Origin: Clostridia bacterium
GTDB taxonomy: Bacteria; Bacillota; Clostridia; Oscillospirales; CAG-272
NCBI GenBank assembly: GCA_017452565.1
Contig: JAFTMF010000141.1
Coordinates: 1 to 12,402, forward strand
DNA: 12,402 nt
Direction of reading: 5' to 3'
A model generated the notes under the pieces. It made no database searches. It worked only from the letters and a program-made list of their open reading frames with translations, and was not told where the DNA came from. The translations under genes were made by a program, and so were the position numbers. Positions 9,001 through 12,402 of this stretch are shown here, in pieces; within the stretch, counting starts at the first letter, position 1; each line of letters opens with the position of its first letter.

Positions 9001-9149
9001 GTTGCGTCCTCACCGTTCCTGCAAACGTGAAGCAGGTATTCGTATGTAACATCCTGGAGGATGTAAAGGAAGAGCTGCCCATCGTAGACGGCAAGGTGAG
9101 CCTCACCTTCAAGCCCTTCCAGATCGTTTCTCTAATGATGATTCGCTAA
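6048..9149 (+). CDS. GH38 alpha-mannosidase (cytosolic Man2C1-like)
   Basis: A 1033-residue zinc-dependent retaining glycosidase that removes alpha-linked mannose from glycan-derived oligosaccharides. The order is an N-terminal beta-rich domain (about 1-250), catalytic GH38N domain (about 260-520), middle helical domain (about 525-620) and C-terminal GH38C beta domain. The catalytic residues are all present: zinc ligands His267 and Asp269 in NSHMDTAWLWP, nucleophile Asp379 in FWLPDTFGYN (also a ligand), and His575 in NQFHDILPGT; the FGHGDGGGGPT loop also fits. There is no signal peptide, so it acts inside the cell on imported oligosaccharides. The length fits the Man2C1/Ams1-like class rather than the roughly 880-residue MngB class. 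The residue two before His267 is Asn, where GHxHxD is more usual; this is not a metal ligand. No sugar transporter or regulator adjoins it. Linkage preference is unknown. Confidence 0.96.
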   Translation: MIYERYSNRVLGKLENLNKIYANLMYTKADTLPAPMGLSTKEHFRTPPTEGLTPLSAGDRWGGEYMNLWIKGTYTVPAHLDGQKLYVIPHTDAYETLFFKNGIPDGIFNSKGDYMGIMHSAQLLTDCAKAGETFELAFECYAHHFCVDCHPYLHYGSETPVANDADFMKTFRSIDICTVNEDIYNFVFDLNIVLQMAKNLSAENFLRHRAQAALENVFADIIQYPAHYDMDAVHASVAKCREHLQSVLAHAPAETTRGRIGLIGNSHMDTAWLWPVSETIRKCARTYSNVVKLMEQYPEYKFIQSSALHLEWMKDYYPDLYAKMKKYIAEGRYEPNGGVFVECDCNITSGELMARQFMYGQHFTRDEFGYTSDCFWLPDTFGYNGAIPQIMQESDVKYFYTTKMGWNDLNTFPYTSFKWKGIDGSVVLTHLNSIDTTPDVRDTQREIKTIQNKEYFEGRLHSFGHGDGGGGPTPAMLEKARRIMNVPGLADSYYTTISDFMKEIEKVADKLPTYTGELYLELHRGTLTQMHEIKRSNRKAEFALRDMDYFNVLAGEGKNARTDELYKTLLTNQFHDILPGTCYTGVTQKAVAQNYQVVEDAGEIVQGYAQKLLSDGDAVTLFNTTSFDRDDVVTLPDTGKYPAGKIAQTYTDITGKAVVAVGGVEIPALSQVSLPLTDAPATAQSPFSWDGKILETPFAIVTFNEKGGIASFIDKRADRELKKPDGAPLNTFYIAEDVPERYDNWDIDIETMSKIRVQDNLLSMEVVSNGALEFVLRLTYAIGEASRLMQDVIFYAGTARVDFHTVVDWKEKHTFLKTGFDLDINSMTVKNEIQFGHMDRPVTRNNSIEAAKFEVCNHKWTDLSESRFGVAILNDCKYGISTAEGNLCLTLHRGGTHPDVTGDEGVHEMTYSLYPHAEGFTTGNVIRESYLLNIPAVVASGSADASAPLLTLSADNIICEAIKPAAYRDDAFVVRLYEAERNKTRCVLTVPANVKQVFVCNILEDVKEELPIVDGKVSLTFKPFQIVSLMMIR

Positions 9150-9162
9150 GCGATTCGACAGT

Positions 9163-9195
9163 AGAGTACATGAGACCTATCTCATGTACTCTTTT
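9163..9195 (+). terminator. Terminator after the alpha-mannosidase gene
   Basis: AGAGTACATGAGA (9163-9175), loop CCTA, then TCTCATGTACTCT (9180-9192): a perfect 13-bp stem running into TTTTG. The T run is short, so some read-through into the next gene is possible. The next gene starts only 38 bp later and has no obvious promoter of its own, so it may depend on that read-through. Confidence 0.65.
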
Positions 9196-9230
9196 GTCAC
9201 TCTACGAAACTCTATGAAAGGAGGACCATC

Positions 9231-10760
9231 TTGAAATTTCTAAACTCTATCCTCAGCCGCATTGTGCTGGTGGTACTGGCGCTGCTGTTGCAGCTTTTTG
9301 GGATTGCATCGCTGGTTTTGCGATTGGGTGATTTTTTCCGCTATACCAACATCCTTCTGCAACTCTTCAGCTTGCTGATGGTCTTTTACATCGCACAAAA
9401 AGATACCAAAGCCTCCTTCAAACTGGCGTGGGTGGTGCCGATTTTGCTCTTCCCTCTCTTTGGCGGTCTGATTTATCTGCTCTTCGGTACCAAATCTCCT
9501 ACACAAGGAATGCGGAAGAAGTTGGAGCGTACTCAAGCAGAGATCGCCCCCTACGCACCCGATTGCTCTGAGCTGATCGAAGAGGTTACAGTGAAAAACG
9601 CCCACATCGGCGGACACGTTCGCTATCTGAATCAGCACGGCAAATTCGCGCTGTATCAGAATACCGAGGCGAAGTATTTCCCTCTTGGTGACGATGCTTT
9701 CCCTGCTATGCTGGAAGAGCTGAAAAAGGCGCAGCGATTCATCTTTTTGGAGTATTTTATCATTGCCGAAGGAACAATGTGGAACTCTGTACTGGAGATT
9801 CTGGAGCAAAAGGTCGCACAGGGTGTGGACGTACGGGTGATCTACGATGACGTCGGCTCACTGACAACTCTTCCCTACAATTTTGACCGACAACTGGAGA
9901 AAAAGGGCATCCGCTGCATCTCCTTCAATCCCTTTATGCCTGTGCTTTCCATTGTGATGAACAATCGGGATCACCGTAAAATTTTGATTGTAGACGGAAA
10001 GGTTGCTTTCACCGGCGGCATCAATTTAGCCGATGAATATATCAATCAAAAAGAGCGCTTTGGTCATTGGAAGGATACGGCCGTGATGCTTCGAGGGGAA
10101 GCTGTATGGAATCTCACCATGCTTTTTCTCTCTATGTGGAACGGTCTGCGTCCTACCGATGAAGAATACAATTCCTTCCGTCCCGATTTCACCGACGATG
10201 CGTCTCCCGTCAGCGACGGCTACGTTCAGCCCTATGGTGACAGTCCGCTGGACAACGAGGAGCTGGGAGAAAACGTTTATCTTGGGATCATCAACAACGC
10301 CAAGCGGTATCTGTATATTATGACCCCCTATCTGATCATCGACGATGGAATGGTCGATGCCCTGACGCTGGCAGCTAAGCGAGGCGTAGACGTTCGGATA
10401 ATCACTCCCGGTATTCCCGACAAAAAATCGGTGTTTGCGCTGACAAGATCTCACTACGAACGGCTGATCCGAGGCGGAGTAAAAATCTACGAATACACCC
10501 CCGGATTCGTCCACGCCAAATCCTTCGTCTGCGACGACGAGGTGGCGACGGTGGGAACTATCAATTTGGACTATCGCTCCCTCTATCTTCATTTTGAGTG
10601 CGGTGTATACTTCTATCAAAGCACGCTAATCGCAGATTTGAAAGCGGATTTTCTGCAGACACAGGAAAAATGCCGTCAGGCTCCGCTGTCGAGACGGAAC
10701 TTCGGTTTGATTACCGCTTTGTATCACGCAATTCTCCGTCTGTTTTCGCCGCTGTTCTGA
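9231..10760 (+). CDS. cls: Cardiolipin synthase-type phospholipase D family protein
   Basis: A 509-residue membrane enzyme expected to join two phosphatidylglycerol molecules into cardiolipin plus glycerol. Residues 1-90 hold about three hydrophobic segments (roughly 10-32, 40-55, 66-86), the PLDc_N anchor. Two PLD domains follow, each with an HxKxxxxD site: His248/Lys250/Asp255 in DHRKILIVDG and His428/Lys430/Asp435 in VHAKSFVCDD. Both are followed by the usual G/T-x-N stretch (GGINLADEY, GTINLDYRS). The length is that of bacterial Cls. The start is a TTG at 9231, chosen because AAAGGAGG ends 6 nt before it and because the hydrophobic N-terminus begins right there. It follows the mannosidase gene by 81 bp with a hairpin between them; the two functions seem unrelated. 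A bidirectional terminator follows. Confidence 0.93.
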   Translation: MKFLNSILSRIVLVVLALLLQLFGIASLVLRLGDFFRYTNILLQLFSLLMVFYIAQKDTKASFKLAWVVPILLFPLFGGLIYLLFGTKSPTQGMRKKLERTQAEIAPYAPDCSELIEEVTVKNAHIGGHVRYLNQHGKFALYQNTEAKYFPLGDDAFPAMLEELKKAQRFIFLEYFIIAEGTMWNSVLEILEQKVAQGVDVRVIYDDVGSLTTLPYNFDRQLEKKGIRCISFNPFMPVLSIVMNNRDHRKILIVDGKVAFTGGINLADEYINQKERFGHWKDTAVMLRGEAVWNLTMLFLSMWNGLRPTDEEYNSFRPDFTDDASPVSDGYVQPYGDSPLDNEELGENVYLGIINNAKRYLYIMTPYLIIDDGMVDALTLAAKRGVDVRIITPGIPDKKSVFALTRSHYERLIRGGVKIYEYTPGFVHAKSFVCDDEVATVGTINLDYRSLYLHFECGVYFYQSTLIADLKADFLQTQEKCRQAPLSRRNFGLITALYHAILRLFSPLF

Positions 10761-10767
10761 GGCATAT

Positions 10768-10801
10768 AAAAAGTGCTGTTGCTTTCGCAACAGCACTTTT
10801 T
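10768..10801. terminator. Bidirectional terminator between convergent genes
   Basis: AAAAAGTGCTGTTGC, loop TTTC, GCAACAGCACTTTTT: a GC-bearing 10-bp core stem flanked by A5 on one side and T5 on the other. It therefore ends transcription from both directions: the phospholipase D gene (stop 7 bp before it) and the leftward COG0523 pair (stop 9 bp beyond it). Confidence 0.92.
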
Positions 10802-10809
10802 CGTTTGAT

Positions 10810-11763
10810 TTAGTTAAACGTTGATACCAACGATGCAGGAGGAAGGGCTTTTTCCATCTTCACCTCGGTGAGGACGGGGCCTTGATTGCCGTACACCGGA
10901 TGGTATTCAAAGGCCAGTTTGGCAGTAAGGGTGATCCAATCCTTGGTGTGCAGACGGGGAGCGTTGATGGACTTGCATACCAGTCCGCAATAGCTGATAT
11001 CGTCTACACAACAGGTCATTACGTGGCGGCCGATGACGAAGGTGGCGGGAGGAAGTTGTTCGTCACGGGCAACGATTCCCTTGAAGCGGACCGTCTTACC
11101 TACGTATTTAGACACGTCTTCAGTAAGATCACGATACCAAACAGCATAATCGTCGTCGGTAATCTCGATCACGGGTGCGTTGATATCGAACGGCAGCGGA
11201 TCTTCGATCTCGTCATAGGCGAACTCGCCGGTGACGTATTCGTATCCAATTGCACAGCGGCGGTTGGCTCCGCGGATCACCTTGTGGATCTCTTCCATAT
11301 TCACGTCCAGCGGTGCACGGTTGAAGATCACCGATTCGCAGGACTGGAGCTTATCGTAGGTGAGCTGGCGCATATTCTTGTTGTAGGAGAGGAAAGTATT
11401 GGCGTCAGCGATAAGGATCTCCTGATAGATCATCCAATGATCGGGGAGCGACTGGTACAGACGGTCGATCATCCAGATGCCGTTGTATTCAATGAGGATT
11501 CGCTCGGGACGATGCTTTGCCTCCATGGAAAGGAGCGCTGCGGGATTCAGATCTTCCTCGTCCTCGATGACTTCCATAGACACGTTATCGTGAGCAAACT
11601 CGGAGGGATCAAACTCCTCTACGCCTTCTTCGCACACAATCAGAAGCATCGGCTCGCCGGTGTTGAAGTCGGGATCGGAGAGAGTTTCTTGCAGCGTTTT
11701 GGTTTTACCGGCTTCCAAAAATCCGGTAAACAGATAGACGGGGACTTCTTTACGTTGTCTCAT
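10810..11763 (-). CDS. COG0523 (CobW/G3E) P-loop protein fused to a DUF1980/TIGR03943-like domain
   Basis: 317 residues in two parts. Residues 7-200 are a COG0523 GTPase-like fold: VYLFTGFLEAGKTKTL carries the P-loop (G14-T21), ILIEYNG (89-95) stands at the usual IIIETTG position, and VIFNRAPLD (145-153) at the NKxD guanine site. The CxCC metal motif expected between the first two is missing; an acidic stretch (IEDEEDLNP) stands there. Residues 215-310 match the pattern of DUF1980/TIGR03943 (YcgQ-type) proteins: VGKTVRFKGIV, FVIGRHVMTCCVDD with the Cys251-Cys252 pair, then DWITLTAKL. The start is placed at 11763, not 11796, because TGAGGTG ends 6 nt before it and the P-loop strand follows at the normal distance. 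The binding site overlaps the upstream gene's stop, so the two are coupled. The role is probably metal trafficking; the specific function is unknown. Confidence 0.85.
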   Translation of the reverse strand: MRQRKEVPVYLFTGFLEAGKTKTLQETLSDPDFNTGEPMLLIVCEEGVEEFDPSEFAHDNVSMEVIEDEEDLNPAALLSMEAKHRPERILIEYNGIWMIDRLYQSLPDHWMIYQEILIADANTFLSYNKNMRQLTYDKLQSCESVIFNRAPLDVNMEEIHKVIRGANRRCAIGYEYVTGEFAYDEIEDPLPFDINAPVIEITDDDYAVWYRDLTEDVSKYVGKTVRFKGIVARDEQLPPATFVIGRHVMTCCVDDISYCGLVCKSINAPRLHTKDWITLTAKLAFEYHPVYGNQGPVLTEVKMEKALPPASLVSTFN

Positions 11764-11773
11764 CGGTTGCACC

Positions 11774-12402
11774 TCAATGGTTGAAGAGATCGGCAATCAC
11801 CGATTCCTTCAGACCGGAGCCGATGACGCAGATGCGTCCGATCAGACCTGCAGAGCCATATCTTACGTCGGGCTCGCCGGGAATATAGTCGAAGTGGAGC
11901 CAATTACCGTCTTCGCCTGCTACGATACCCTTGGCACGGAGCACGATGCCATAGATGGTTTCGTTCTCCAGTGCGGTAAGGATGGTACGGAGCTTGTCTG
12001 CGGTGAACTTCGCAGTAGTCTCGATACCCCAGCTTTGGAATACTTCGTCTGCGTGATGATGGTGGTGGTGACCGCCGCATCCGCAGGAGCATTCTTCATC
12101 ATGATCGTGATGGTGATGGTGGCCGCACTCGCACTCTTCATCGTGATCGTGATGATGGTGACCGCATTCGCACTCTTCGTCATGATCGTGGTGATGATGG
12201 TGGTGGTGACCGCCACAATGAGGACAGGTTTCCTCTTCGGTCAGTGCATTCAGCTCAGCGGCAAGAGTGGAGGTCTGCTCCATAGCGGAGAGAATCTGCG
12301 CACCGGTGAGATTGTCCCAAGGAGTGGTGACGATAACCGCATCTGCGTTCTTTTCCCGCAGGAGAGCTACGGTATCGGCAATCTTCTTCTCGGAGCAGGT
12401 CT
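11774..12402 (-). CDS. COG0523 (CobW-like) metal chaperone GTPase with His/Cys-rich linker (partial, 5' end off window)
   Basis: The frame is open through the right edge; the Met at 12283 is internal, because 39 upstream codons continue without a stop and encode the end of the GTPase domain (LLREKNADAVIVTTPWDNL). The P-loop and CxCC are off the window. The 208 visible residues give: tail of the G domain, then a metal-binding linker (CPHC at ORF residues 20-23 counted from that Met, with 26 His and 9 Cys up to residue 77), then a complete CobW C-terminal domain (VFQSWGIETTAKFTADKL through RAKGIVAGEDGNWLHFDY to VIGSGL). COG0523 proteins with such linkers deliver zinc or another transition metal to client enzymes using GTP. 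It is the upstream partner of the coupled fusion gene, which shares its stop region. The metal is not known; zinc is the most likely. Confidence 0.92.
   Translation of the reverse strand, partial: TCSEKKIADTVALLREKNADAVIVTTPWDNLTGAQILSAMEQTSTLAAELNALTEEETCPHCGGHHHHHHHDHDEECECGHHHHDHDEECECGHHHHHDHDEECSCGCGGHHHHHHADEVFQSWGIETTAKFTADKLRTILTALENETIYGIVLRAKGIVAGEDGNWLHFDYIPGEPDVRYGSAGLIGRICVIGSGLKESVIADLFNH
12080..12199 (-). repeat. In-frame tandem repeat encoding the metal-binding linker
   Basis: Three adjacent units of 39, 39 and 42 bp (12199-12161, 12160-12122, 12121-12080) encode His4-5 followed by DHDEEC, then E or S, then CG. Synonymous changes (CAC/CAT, GAA/GAG) separate the copies. Such a repeat can gain or lose units by slippage, changing the number of metal sites. 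It is coding and is not a CRISPR array. Confidence 0.9.

Noticed and set aside
10882..11784. 300-codon plus-strand frame opposite the COG0523-DUF1980 gene, and similar frames at 9240-9809 and 10026-10619 opposite the phospholipase D gene
   Set aside because: Shadows of well-supported genes on the other strand.
12053..12226. Regular repeats suggesting a CRISPR array
   Set aside because: Units are in frame, contiguous without spacers, and encode a typical COG0523 metal-binding linker.

Overview
The window looks like a chromosomal piece of a Gram-positive Clostridia-type bacterium, probably a gut Oscillospirales/Ruminococcaceae-like lineage. The signs are AAGGAGG-type ribosome binding sites, near-consensus sigma-A promoters (TTGACA, 16-17 bp, TATAAT), a perfect CIRCE operator before groES-groEL, an AGCS amino-acid symporter, and a large cytosolic-type GH38 alpha-mannosidase. 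The placement is an inference from these features; there is no rRNA or other phylogenetic marker beyond GroEL.

Layout. (1) Positions 1-960 (leftward) hold a small accessory-looking module: an unrecognised 90-residue protein, a previously unlisted 57-codon open frame, and an ArsR-family regulator with the start of a DUF2087 domain that runs off the left edge. They lie behind a consensus promoter whose -35 box sits between the arms of an operator-like inverted repeat. This stretch uses TTA/CTA/TCA codons that groEL and hom avoid completely. (2) 965-3135 is the groES-groEL operon (leftward), with a HrcA/CIRCE-controlled promoter at its head and a cluster of three hairpins at its tail. (3) 3281-5893 is a convergent pair: an AGCS sodium/amino-acid symporter (+) and homoserine dehydrogenase (-). 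Their 3' ends overlap by 70 bp, and a hairpin-plus-T-tract terminator for hom lies inside the symporter gene. (4) 5984-10801 holds a GH38 alpha-mannosidase and a cardiolipin synthase-type phospholipase D protein (both +), each followed by a hairpin. The last hairpin is bidirectional. (5) 10810-12402 (leftward) holds two translationally coupled COG0523 (CobW/G3E) P-loop proteins. The upstream one, cut by the right edge, has a 26-His/9-Cys linker built from tandem repeats. The downstream one fuses a P-loop domain lacking the usual CxCC motif to a C-terminal domain resembling DUF1980/TIGR03943 (YcgQ-type).

How the parts work together. Most of the window is housekeeping (protein folding, threonine/methionine precursor synthesis, amino-acid uptake, mannoside breakdown, membrane lipid synthesis). 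The most unusual part is the COG0523 pair at the right, which I read as a candidate metal-trafficking system in which a metal-binding GTPase is co-made with a GTPase-DUF1980 fusion. The second is the ArsR/operator/small-protein module at the left.
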